DNA of 64,000 nucleotides from Plotosus lineatus (lineage: Eukaryota > Chordata > Actinopteri > Siluriformes > Plotosidae). The notes under the pieces are model-generated. The model ran no database searches and was not told the DNA's origin. It saw nothing but the letters and a program-made list of their open reading frames with translations. Shown piece after piece: positions 1 through 9,145 of the stretch (its first letter is position 1; each line of letters starts with the position of its first letter). The DNA is taken from positions 49,584,501-49,648,500 of the forward strand of contig CM045731.1 in the NCBI GenBank assembly GCA_024760905.1, read 5' to 3'. The translations under genes were made by a program, and so were the position numbers.

Positions 1-118
1 ATAACCCAGTTAGCTTTAGTGGGGGAGACAGTGACAACCCGTTGAGAGTGGGGCCTGATCTCCCAACCTTGGAATCAGTGATCCAGCACCTTACCGCCGG
101 GCCAGCACTACCCCTAGC
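1..118 (-). repeat. tRNA-Glu-like SINE, head and body fragment, cut by window edge
   Basis: Reverse-strand fragment of the SINE family seen complete at 29092-29445. It shows the 'ataacccagttagct' body motif, then the complement of the B-box region. It matches the other copies with several substitutions. The rest lies outside the window. Confidence 0.7.
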
Positions 119-125
119 TGTAAAC

Positions 126-544
126 ATGTTCAGATTAATTAGATTCAAGCATATGACAGCTCTATTAAAACTTTTAATAAAAATTAATGATAACAGGTTT
201 TGTTAACTTTTTTAGAATTTAGAAATAGGAAAGCTAACTGTAGGTTACAGCATTTCCTTTAAAAAGCGTAATAAATTAAGTAACCAAGTAAGTATCCAAC
301 CAGCCAATAAGCAAATGTCTTCTTCAGTTCCTGAGCATTTTCAGTGTAGTTAGGAGTAGCTTATGTATCTTAAAGCAGGAATATTAAATCCTATAACCTA
401 AAGATTGCGAAGTAGTGTCAAAATCCATGATATCCAGTAGATGGCAGTGTAATGAATGTAAGATGTGATATCCAAAGAGAAAAACTGTTCAAGGTCCAGT
501 AGATGGGGCCCTCTGAAAGGAAAAGGAGGTATAAGATAGTAAAC
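126..544. other. no recognisable feature
   Basis: AT-rich sequence without an open frame or a repeat I recognise. Confidence 0.5.
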
Positions 545-895
545 TCTTACTCAGTCACTCAATTGCTAAACCACTTGCTGCTGTTAGGGTGTCAGGGAGA
601 ATGGAACCCATATTAACCGATGCTGAGTGAAGGCAGGGTACACCCTGAACAGCTCGTCAGACTATCACAGGGCAAAGCACACACAACCATTAATACCGTA
701 CTCATATTCACAATTACACCTCGGGGCAATTTGAAACAGAAAATTAGCATAATGTGCATGTCTTGACTGAAGGAGGAAAACAATTTATGCACAAGTGCAA
801 ACTTCACACAGAAAAGCAATCATCAAGCGCAGAACTCGGGACTCGAACCAAGCACCTGCTTGCTGTGAGGAGGATACCACGTCACTACTGCCCCA
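545..895 (-). repeat. tRNA-derived SINE with L2-like tail (Mermaid-type), reverse
   Basis: Nearly complete copy on the minus strand. Read forward it shows 'gcagggtacaccctgaacagc', then 'gggcaatttgaaacag' and 'aatgtgcatgtctt', and ends in a tRNA-like head with a B-box-like 'gggactcgaacc'. The same order recurs about twenty times in the window. The Mermaid/L2-tail family name is from recognition. Confidence 0.7.
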
Positions 896-1016
896 GACAT
901 ATTTTACCTGAAATCTATTCAGTAATGAGATGAGGACTTGTTCGAGCACTTAAATGACTTTACTCACTAACCCTTTCCAAACTCCTGCTGGATGATGTTT
1001 TCAGATATTTTTCTAC

Positions 1017-1246
1017 CTCTGGTGTGAGCGCAAATGCAAGCACGTTTCGCCCTCAGTGCACTCTGACTTGGCTCGAATGTAGATATACAGAGACTGATTC
1101 CCTGAGCACATCTCACATTTGGCTTCATTGTCTCTCCATTCTGCTTCCAGCATCATGCCAGATGGTGCTGTCTGAACTAGGGGTATTTTAACAGGAGATG
1201 GCCGTGAATTTGATTGTCGTCTGGCCGTGAGTGTACTTTGGATGTG
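1017..1246 (-). CDS. possible internal exon of an unrecognised gene
   Basis: A minus-strand frame is open across 230 nt. It is bounded by a good acceptor (cctacag at 1253-1247) and a donor (GTAGAA from 1016). It starts in phase 0 and ends with two bases of a codon. The peptide contains four cysteines, including KCEMC, and is of mixed composition with no microsatellite content. I do not recognise it. The exon-like segment at 12892-13129 on the same strand ends in phase 0, so the two could be spliced in frame. It could equally be a chance frame or an old pseudogene. Confidence 0.22.
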
Positions 1247-1499
1247 CTGTAGGTGCACAGGGTGCATTTGGATTTTTAAATTTTTTCATTTAAATTTTTT
1301 TCCAGTGTAAGTTTGGTTTGCTTGGACCTTTCAAATAGTGTAATGTTGCCAAATGATTTGAATCTGTCAAAAGATTAACAATTAGGCACAGCGGTACTGT
1401 AAAATAACATCCAAAGCCCGTTTGGAAGACTTTTCTGATTTATCTGAAACACTGTGTGTTTTTCTTTTGATTAAGTAAATCATTCACATAATCACTTAA

Positions 1500-1690
1500 T
1501 CCTCTTGGATTAGGGTCATGTGTAGGCTGGAGCCTATCTCAGCTAACACTAAAAGAAGGCAGGGTACACCTGAACAGCTCACCAGTCTATCGCAGTGCCA
1601 ACACACACAAAGCCATTCACACTCATGCTAACACTTACACCAAGGGGCAATTTGGAATAGTCAATAAGCTTAATGTGCAGCTGATCGCAG
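1500..1690 (-). repeat. L2-tail tRNA SINE, tail fragment
   Basis: Contains the tail motifs 'cctatctcagctaacac', 'ggcagggtacacc' and 'ggggcaatttggaa' in the order seen in complete copies. The head is missing. Confidence 0.6.
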
Positions 1691-1875
1691 CGAATGGCGC
1701 AGTGTCCTTTGCAAACAATTAGAGTACGGCGAAATAAAGATCCAGAGCATAGCAAACAATAAGAGATCTTTGACTGACCTGCAGCCAATGTGGCCGATAT
1801 TACCACTCCCGCATTGGTCTCACCAGCCACATGCGGCGATGTCGCTGAAGCAAAACCAGACTTTCTGTAGGGTAA

Positions 1876-2189
1876 GGTAAAGTCTGTTGGGCTTTTTTTT
1901 TATAACTGAGCCATAGTGGCTCATCAGGCCGATGCTTATCCCCGTTTTCCATTGCGTGAAGCGACTAGGAGTTCAGCTCCTCCTGGATGGGACGCTAGTC
2001 CATCGCAGGTTACCTTCCCAGTATATTTTTTACTGGTACCTATTTATACTGCTGCGTGAACAGAGGCATACTTGTGGTCAAGACCTTGCCCAGGGGTCTT
2101 AGCACAGTGGGGGTCTAACTTGGGATTTGAACACACAACCTCCCGATCATGAGCACAGCACCCTAATCACTACGCCACTGGCCCCACTA
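1876..2189 (-). repeat. third tRNA-like SINE family, reverse
   Basis: About 310 bp nearly identical in layout to 56295-56597. Shared landmarks include 'tggctcatcaggcc', 'cctcctggatgggacgctag' and 'tttttactggtac'. On the minus strand the element starts with a tRNA-like head, 'ggggccagtggcgtagtgat', followed by a B-box-like 'tgtgttcaaatccc'. Two copies make it a repeat; the family name is unknown to me. Confidence 0.65.
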
Positions 2190-2194
2190 GACTT

Positions 2195-2352
2195 TCTCTA
2201 GGCTGGCGCAATTTCCATAGTCGACATCAACTGATGGAGGCCTACTACTACTACTTAATGTGCATGTCTTTGGACTTTCAGAGCAAACTGGAGTTTCTAT
2301 GTAGAGTTTGCAAGTTCTCCCCATGCTTGTGTAGGTTTCTTCCGGGTTGTCC
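2195..2352 (-). repeat. L2-tail SINE fragment
   Basis: Motifs 'aatgtgcatgtctttgga' and 'gagtttgcaagttctccccatgc' occur, but from opposite halves of the consensus, so this is a broken or rearranged piece next to the copy that follows. Confidence 0.4.
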
Positions 2353-2443
2353 TGTTTCCTCCGACAGTCCAAAGATATACACATTAGGTTAATTGGCTGC
2401 CATAAGTTGCCCCTTGGTGTGGTGGTGAGGATGAATGGTCATT

Positions 2444-2470
2444 TGTGTGTGTGTGTGTGTGTGTGCGTGC

Positions 2471-2534
<64 letters not shown>
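2444..2534. repeat. (TG)n microsatellite
   Basis: About 90 bp of TG with one TGCGTGCGCG interruption. It grew inside the tail of a SINE copy whose flanks continue on both sides (2330-2443 and 2535-2580). Confidence 0.95.
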
Positions 2535-2535
<1 letters not shown>

Positions 2536-2589
2536 GCCCGCTGAAGGTCTGGCAAGCTGCTCAGGGGTGCAACCCAGGTATACTTTTCA

Positions 2590-2945
2590 GTGTTGGCTAG
2601 TGGAGTGGTTAACACATCCGCTTTACAGCAAGAAGGTCCTGGGTTCGATTCCCAGACTTCAGCGCTTCTGTGTGGAGTTTACATGTTCACTCTGTGCTTG
2701 TGCTGGTTTCCTCCAGGTACTCAGGTTTCCTCCCTCTGTTCAAATGCATGCACAGTAGGTTCTTTAGCTGTACCAAATCACCCCTAGATGTGAGTGTGAG
2801 TGTACCCAATGGCTGTATGTGTGTTGGCTCTGCAACACCCTTGCGAGCTGTTCAGGGTGTATCCTGCCCTCGCCCAGACTCAAGTGCGTCAGCCTCCCCG
2901 TGACCCTAATTAAGATTTGAAAATAAATGAATGAATGAATGAATA
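2590..2945 (+). repeat. L2-tail tRNA SINE, full length, forward
   Basis: Complete forward copy. It has the tRNA-like A-box region 'tagtggagtggttaac', the B-box-like 'gggttcgattcccag', the body 'tgtgtggagtttacatgtt', the tail 'ctgttcagggtgtatcctgcc', and a terminal (TGAA)n repeat at about 2924-2944. It is the best reference copy in the left part of the window. Confidence 0.8.
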
Positions 2946-3444
2946 AACCTGGAAAAATAAAAATACTGTGCTGCTGTCATCATTGGGAAATTCAGCCTAA
3001 ATGTGCTGTAATAATAAAAAATCTGTTTAAATTGTGCAAAGAGGGAACAGGATAAGAGGTTTCCAGCTATTATAAAAACCCAGGGCTCTCACAGTAGGGG
3101 AATTCTCAATTCCCTGTCACTCACAAGCTACTCATGGGCACCTGTGAATGCATTCGTACAAAGAAGTGGATATCATTTACTTCCATAAACATGCACGCAC
3201 AGTACATTGTAAAAGAGGTGGGTGGCATCATCGTGTGTCATGAAGGGAGCATGTGCATGCTTCCACCCAATCTGGTTGGTGGTGTTCGTATGATTGTGCA
3301 CTGACAAGTGAGAATTGGATACAGGGAAATTGGGGAAATACAAACTGTACTTTGCAAATAAAATATCTACAAACAATAAACTGTTAGGCTGAAATAATAG
3401 CTGACATCACATGAAACAAAGTATTTAAACTGTTAGGATGAAAA

Positions 3445-3795
3445 TTCATTCATTCATCCATTTTCTGTAACGGCTTGATCCTAATTAGGGTCACAGGGAG
3501 GCTGGCAGCAATCCCAGCCAACTCTGGGAGAGGGCAGAGTACACCCTCTGACAGCTCGCCAGGCCATCGGAGGGCAGAAACACACTTGACTGCTATGCAG
3601 CTACTCTTGTCGAAAGTCATTAATGGTTCTTTTACATTCCTCACAGAATTGACAGTGAGAGACATGGCTGGCCTTTGATAACCCAGTTAGCTGCACTGGG
3701 GGGAGAGTGACAACCCGTTGAGAGTGGGGCTTGAACCTCTAACCTTAAGATCAGTGATTCAGCACCTTTACCACCAGGCCATCTCTGCCCTAGTC
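3445..3795 (-). repeat. chimeric SINE: tRNA-Glu-like head and body with L2-type tail
   Basis: On the minus strand the tRNA-Glu-like head and the 'aactgggttatcaaagg' body are followed not by the RTE-like tail but by the tail typical of the other SINE family ('agagttggctgggattg', 'gtgaccctaattagg'). The same chimera occurs at 22733-23090, 46400-46570, 55655-55980 and 60255-60590. Confidence 0.7.
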
Positions 3796-4100
3796 TGAAA
3801 ATTTCTTTTTATTTTCCTCCTTTTTCTTCTTCCCTTCCACATTTATTTAAATTCAACAGGGAACATCGCAGTCTCGGAGTCACTGAAGTGCTGAGCGCTG
3901 GCTGCAGAGTTACAGTGTCCTTTTGTATTCAAGTGTCTAGACACTGTACTGTCATGTAGAACAGGAAGTGAGATTGCATCTGGCTTGAAGTTGTTCCTGC
4001 AGGCTCATCTAGTACTGGCTTCATGTGACTTGAAACCCACTTTGCATATGTATGTATGTATGTATGTATCTCTCTGTCTGTATATATATATATATATATA

Positions 4101-4394
4101 TCTGTCTTCCTTTCAGCTTTTTTCCTTTTACTCGGAAGTTCGCATGTTTGATTTGGCAGAGGTTTTTACGTCGGATGCCCTTCACAACCCTTTTTAGCAA
4201 GGGACAGAAACACGCTAACAACTTTGCAGCTACTCTTTACGAAAGTCAGCAATGGTTCTTTTACATGCCTCTCAGCATAGACAGTGAGAGACATGGCCCG
4301 TCTTTGATAACCCAGCACTGGGAGGGGACAGTGACAACCTTGTGGAGAGTGGGACTCGAACCCCCAACCTTTTGATCCAGCGCCCTATACCACA

Positions 4395-4395
<1 letters not shown>
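4101..4395 (-). repeat. tRNA-Glu-like SINE with RTE-like tail, reverse
   Basis: Reverse copy running from the RTE-type 3' end ('cttcctttcagctttttt') through 'gcagaggtttttacgtcgga' to the tRNA head ('cgaacccccaacct'). Flanked by (TA)n on the left and (TA)n(TG)n on the right. Confidence 0.75.
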
Positions 4396-4430
<35 letters not shown>

Positions 4431-4433
4431 ATA
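4394..4433. repeat. (TA)n(TG)n microsatellite
   Basis: Compound dinucleotide run between the SINE and the RTE-like LINE copy that starts at 4434. Confidence 0.9.
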
Positions 4434-5577
4434 ATGCAGCCATAAGGCGGGGAGCACTAACCAGTGTCTCTCCCCCTTATGCCGGTCCCAAGCCCGGAGA
4501 AATGCAGAGGGTTGCGACAGGAAGGGCATCCGGCGTAAAACTTTTGCCAAACTACAAAATGCAAACCATAAACACAAATCTCATACCGGATCGGTCGAGG
4601 CCCGGGTTAACAACGACCACCATCAGTGCTGTAAGCCAACAGGGTGCTGGTGGAAACTGGACTACTGTTGGTCGAAGATGTCGAAGAAGGAGAGGCGGGA
4701 GGCATGTCCGTAGGCAGAGAGAAGAGGAAAAGCACGAGTCTAGGACTGAGAGGAGGGACTTTGAATGTTGGAACTATGACAGGAAAAGATCGAGAGCTGG
4801 CTGACATGATGCAGAGGAGGAAGGTGGACATACTGTGTGTTCAGGAGACCAGGTGTCAAGGTAGCAAGGCTAGAGGCTTTGGAGCAGGGTTTAAGCTGTT
4901 TTATCACGGTGTGGATGGGAAGAGAAGTGATGTAGGAGTCATCTTGAAGGAGGGGTTTGTCAGGGTTGTTCTAGAAGTGAAAAGAGTCAGACAGCGTTAT
5001 GAGTCTCAAGTTAGAAATTGAAGGCGTGATGTTCAATGTTGTTAGTGCTTATGCCCCACAGGCAGGATGTGAGGTAGAAGAGAAAGAGAGATTCTGGAGT
5101 GAGTTAGATGAAGTGGTGCAGAGTACCCCCAGAGGTGAAAGATTGGTCATTGATGCAGACTTCAGTAGACATGTTGGTTCAGGAGACAGAGGGGACGAGG
5201 AAGTGATGGGCAGGTCTGGTATCCAAGGCAGGAACACAGAAGGACAGATGTTGATAGATTTTACAAAAAGGATGGAAATGGCCGTGGTGAATACTTTCTT
5301 CCAGAAGAGACAGAGGCATAAGGTGACTTATAAAAGCGGAGGTAATAGCACACAGGTAGACTACATCCAATGTAGAAGAAGGTGGAGTATTTTAAGTACT
5401 TAGGCTCAACAATCCAGAGCAATGGAGAGTGTGGAAAAGAGGTGAAGACGCGTGTGCAGGCATGTTGAAATGGTTGGAGAAAAGTGTCCGGTGTGATATG
5501 TGATAGGAAGGTATCGGCAAGAATGAAAGGAAAAGTATACAAGACGGTTTTGAGGCCAGCGATGTTGTATGATTTAG
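4434..5577 (+). mobile_element. RTE-like LINE copy, internally deleted
   Basis: The 5' end (aatgcagccataagg) matches the start of the element at 9146. The frame from about 4644 encodes the AP-endonuclease-like region (motifs LNVGTM, CVQETR, YAPQAG). At about 5371 the endonuclease region jumps straight to the post-RT region (KYLGSTIQSNG-like motif read in another frame), so the whole reverse transcriptase is missing. The copy stops at 5577 where a hAT fragment begins. Not functional. Confidence 0.8.
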
Positions 5578-5579
5578 AA

Positions 5580-6212
5580 CAGGGGTCGGGAACCTATGGT
5601 TCGCGAGCCAGATGTGGCTCTTTTGATGACTGTATCTGGCTCTCAGATAAATCAGGTGGCCTTTCTTAACAGAATAACGAATACATAATTTCACTGTCAT
5701 TTAAAGAAAAATACAAAAAAAACCATCAAATAAAACAAAAACAGATGAATAAATCTCACGCATTTAAATCGATACATCTATTTTCAATGCCACCTCACTG
5801 TGGCGTGCAGCGAAGAGCCAATCCTTTCTGTCTGCCAGTATGTGGGCGGGTCCGATACCTTGAAACTCTAATCTTATTGAATTATAACAGCCACAGTCTG
5901 CTCGTGTTGTTTTTGATTAAAGAGGTAAATTTCCCTCGCTTTTGATCAGCTCATTTGCACGGAGCCAAACACAGCTGGCAAGCAAACACAAATGGACAGA
6001 CATGGAAAAACTTCAACCTGCAGACCAGCTGATTGCCAAAACTTGGGACACGCTTTCTGTCACATAAACGCTGCAGCATGTGAGTCCAATAAAATTAGAG
6101 TTTCAAGGTATCGGACCCGCCCTCATACAGAAATGATTGGCTCTCCACTTCGTGCTACAGTGATGTAGCATTGAAAATAGATGAACAGATTTAAATGCTC
6201 GAGATTTCTTCA
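5580..6212. mobile_element. hAT-type element fragment with internal inverted arms
   Basis: Begins with 'caggggtcgggaacc', the terminal repeat also found at 16927 and (diverged) 34602. No opposite terminal repeat is present. Instead, about 5750-5890 recurs as its reverse complement at about 6085-6210 (for example 'gggcgggtccgatac' against 'gtatcggacccgccc'), which makes a long imperfect hairpin around a 200-bp spacer. Confidence 0.65.
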
Positions 6213-6329
6213 AGCCAGTCTGGTCATGTGGCGGTCACTTTCGGAAACAACGGCCCACGTCCCGACGATCTGGACTGGTCGGAAGCTACAGATTTTGTCT
6301 GTTGCCTCCGAAATCCGTAAAACCAAGGC

Positions 6330-6333
6330 ATGA

Positions 6334-6392
<59 letters not shown>
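6330..6392. repeat. (TG)n(TA)n microsatellite
   Basis: Compound dinucleotide run. Confidence 0.9.
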
Positions 6393-6396
<4 letters not shown>

Positions 6397-6500
6397 GACT
6401 GCACATGTGTGGGGAATGTGACCCAATAGCTGATCCAAGGGTCCTGGCTACCAAACTTTCTTGTAGCCACTTGCTTTTGTATGTAAAGACATCCTAACAA

Positions 6501-6575
6501 CTGCCGCCATTCACATTATTTACCTTCCCTACCAAACTGAAGGATCCGGAGGGACGCAAACGTTGGATTAAAGCA
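6501..6575 (+). pseudogene. THAP-like transposase exon fragment
   Basis: A 25-codon open stretch reads LPPFTLFTFPTK then LKDPEGRKRWIKAV, followed at once by a GTAAGT splice donor. The pattern F-x-F-P then DPExRxRWIKA is typical of THAP zinc-finger domains, which occur in host proteins and in P-element/THAP9-like transposases. The zinc-binding cysteines before it are not visible, because the upstream frame is broken. Most likely a transposon relic. Confidence 0.35.
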
Positions 6576-6587
6576 GTAAGTTTATAA

Positions 6588-7262
6588 TTAAAGTGTTCTT
6601 TTTTTCGAATTCTGTGAAACAATGAAACTGTCCCTGGACCGATGGGACGGCCACCTCGACCTCCTGGCTGGGAAACAGGGAGGCTGGAACCCATTAATCA
6701 CCATGAAGGGGGACATCCCGGTGGCAGTGCAGATCAGAGAATTGTGTGCGTATTCTACCCATGGGAGGTGTGTGGCCCAGGAGGCTGGGAGGCGGGAGGC
6801 GACGCAGCGCAGGGAGGATCTGAGGCTTTGATTTGCGCATTCCGCCTGCCCGTTCGACTGAGGGTGGTAGCCAGAGGTCAAGCTGCAGGTGACTCTCAAG
6901 GTGTCGCAGAATGCCTTCCAAACTCTGGATGCAAACTGGGGGCCCCGGTCTGAAACGACATCCTGGGGGATGCCATGGAGGCAAAAGACATGTTGGATTA
7001 GGAGACCAGCTGTTTCCATTGCTGAGGGGAGTTTGGATAGGGCAACGAAATGGACCGCCTTGGAGAACCGATCCACTACTGTCAGGATAACAGTGTTGTC
7101 CTCGGACGGGGGTAAACCTGTGACGAAATCCACCGCAATGTGCGACCAGGGGCAATGGGGAACGGGTAAGGGTTGGAGGAGACCTGTGGGTGCACAATGG
7201 GAGGACTTGCTCCGGGCACAGGTGGCGCAAGCTCTCACAAACTCCCTGGTGTTAGCTGCCAT
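6588..7262 (-). pseudogene. Ty3/gypsy integrase fragment
   Basis: The open frame of about 224 codons carries the end of the zinc-binding region ([11 protein letters not shown]) and the integrase catalytic core: D in VDFVTGL, D in SDRGPQF, and E after [10 protein letters not shown]. It ends in a degraded C-terminal region. The H2C2 finger begins upstream in another frame (QRFWWPTM), so there is a frameshift near 7260. The DDE residues are visible, but the rest of pol is broken. Confidence 0.8.
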
Positions 7263-7442
7263 CGTTGGCCACCAGAAGCGTTGTCGGAGCAGAAAGAGAG
7301 TTTGGTGGGCTCTGGGGTGGCAGGGTAACTTTGAGGAGTGAGCCCACTGGAGTGCTGGGGTTCCGGCCGGTGGGGGAACATATAGTCGACCTTGGGGGTA
7401 CCCGACAGGCTCCGGTTCCCCCTGATGGGCGTCCCAAACTAG

Positions 7443-7970
7443 TCATTCTACCTCCCATTGGGCTGCTCCGAGTATACAGGAGGAGGGCAGGATTGTCTCC
7501 ATGGTAGTGTCTTCACCTGAGGAGAACTGCCTGGAGAGAGCATCTGGCTTTGTATTCCAGGAGCCAGGTCGGTATGTCAGTGTGAAGTTGAACCTCCCTA
7601 AGTAGAGTGACCATCGTGCCTGATGGAAGTTCAACCTCTTGGCTTTACGGCGGTAGGATAAGTTTTTATGGTCGGTCCAGATCACGAAGGGGTGGGCTGC
7701 CCTTTCCAGCCAGCACCTCCACTCCTGGAGCGCCAAGACAACCGCCAGCAGCTTGCGATTCCCAACATCGTAATTCTGTTCCGCCGGGGACAAGCGACGT
7801 GAGAAGAAGGCGCATGGGTGAAGCTTCTGGTCTGTGGGAGACCGTTGGGAGATGACCGCCCCCACCCCTGAGTCCGAGGCGTTGACTTCCACCACAAACT
7901 GCAGCGAGGGGTCTGGGTGGATCGGTACGGGCGTGTGGACGAATTTTGCCTTCAGCCTGTCAAACGCCAC
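7443..7970 (-). pseudogene. Ty3/gypsy RNase H fragment
   Basis: The frame holds the linker 'FDRLKAKF', the RNase H start [16 protein letters not shown], then [31 protein letters not shown] and the characteristic tether [16 protein letters not shown]. In this family the residue before ASD is normally Asp (VDASD); here it is Asn, so a catalytic acid seems lost. Belongs to the remnant at 6588-8765. Confidence 0.8.
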
Positions 7971-8256
7971 CTGGGCACTTGGGGACCACTGGAATGAGGT
8001 CTTGGGTGATTGTCAGCTGTGTCTGGTGAGGGTGCGCCAGTCAATATGGGGATTGTGGGTCTGCAACCATGGCCACCCCAACACTAGGGGAGAGATAGCG
8101 GCAGGGAGAACAAACAGTTCCAAATATTCCTGGTGGTTACCCGACAAACTGAGCTTAACTGGCCTGGTCTTGTGCGTGATGCAAGCGATGAGTCAGCCAT
8201 CTATGGCCACTACCTCCTTGGGGGTCTCGAGTTCTTACATGGGTAGGTCATGGAGC

Positions 8257-8706
8257 TCAACCATACCCGGATGGATAAAGTAGCATCAGCACCTGAGTCA
8301 GTACCTGCAGCCAGCGACTCGTTAATGTATGCCTCCATGGCGTCTTTCTCCGGCTTCGAGGGGTTGTATAGTCGCTGGGAAGGGAGCGTGGAACCTGGGA
8401 GTAGGTCAATGGCACAGTCATGCGGTCGATGAGGAGGTAGGGAGTGAGCTTGCTGAAAACCTCTTGCAGGTTGTGATATTCTTTGGGTACGCCGGCTAAG
8501 TCCGGATCCTCTAGGTCGACCGGGGTTCGTGAGGCTTGGGAGGGTACGGCCGCCAATAGGCAGTGTTGAAGACAGTAGTCACTCCAGCTGTGTATGGTAA
8601 TGGTAAAGTTAGCGTCAGTGCCTGAGTCAATAAATACGGCTACAGGATGAGAGTGTTGCGTGGAGTGTAGCATACCTTGAACTTGCAGGCCCTTTCCGGG
8701 TGCCAT
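8257..8706 (-). pseudogene. Ty3/gypsy protease/RT-junction fragment, scrambled
   Basis: The frame opens with the gag end and the protease active-site motif (IDSGTDANF). It then passes directly to the segment that normally precedes RT ([22 protein letters not shown]), skipping most of the protease. A protease-like piece (DSGADAT) recurs further downstream, so the order is duplicated or rearranged. Confidence 0.6.
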
Positions 8707-8910
8707 GAAGGATCCTCTCGTCGCTGTCGGACTCTGCCGCGAGGGGCACTGGGCGAGGTAATGGCCCTTCTCACTATCTCACTTAATGGCCCTAATCACA
8801 AAGGTGATTATAGAAGAATCTTCTATATTCTTCTATATTCTTCTTCTAGATTCTCCTATAATCACCTGAAGAGAGAGGATGGTTTCACCACCCCTCGAAA
8901 CAGATCTGTA

Positions 8911-8960
8911 GTGATAAATGGAGTTTCAATAGAAAGTCTTTGTCCTGTCCTTTTATTTTT

Positions 8961-9044
<84 letters not shown>

Positions 9045-9127
9045 AATGATAAATGGATAGTGATAAATGGCAGTGATAAATGGAGTTTCAATAGAAAGTC
9101 TTTGTCATGTCCTTTTATTTTTGTTAT
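8911..9127 (+). repeat. 54-bp direct repeat around a (TA)n microsatellite
   Basis: The segment starting 'gtgataaatggagtttcaat' is present at 8911-8964 and again at 9073-9127 with one or two differences. Between them lies (TA)n at 8963-9041. Upstream, 8815-8865 has a short TTCTATA-rich inverted pattern. Confidence 0.85.
8963..9041. repeat. (TA)n microsatellite
   Basis: About 78 bp of uninterrupted TA. Confidence 0.95.
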
Positions 9128-9129
9128 TT

Positions 9130-9145
9130 GCTCTACCAAAAAGTA
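9130..9145 (+). repeat. target-site duplication, left copy
   Basis: The 16-bp gctctaccaaaaagta is repeated exactly at 12313-12328 and frames the LINE between them. Confidence 0.9.

Larger units (their letters stand above)
6588..8765 (-). mobile_element. Ty3/gypsy LTR retrotransposon remnant, rearranged
   Basis: Minus-strand order from 8765 down: a gag zinc-knuckle end (GHYLAQCPSR-like, about 8735-8765), the start of a protease (VFIDSGTDANF), the N-terminal edge of the RT region ([11 protein letters not shown]), a second protease-like stretch (DSGADAT, then LVLGWPWL, about 8030-8300), RNase H (7443-7970) and integrase (6588-7262 and just above). The catalytic RT core is absent and no LTRs are recognisable. 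The frame is broken several times. This is a dead internal fragment. Confidence 0.8.

Noticed and set aside
2347..2758. Cysteine/valine-rich frames over the TG tract
   Set aside because: Direct translation of (TG)n; same for the frames at 15586-15947, 26841-27086, 31267-31676, 47265-47526 and 48391-48618.
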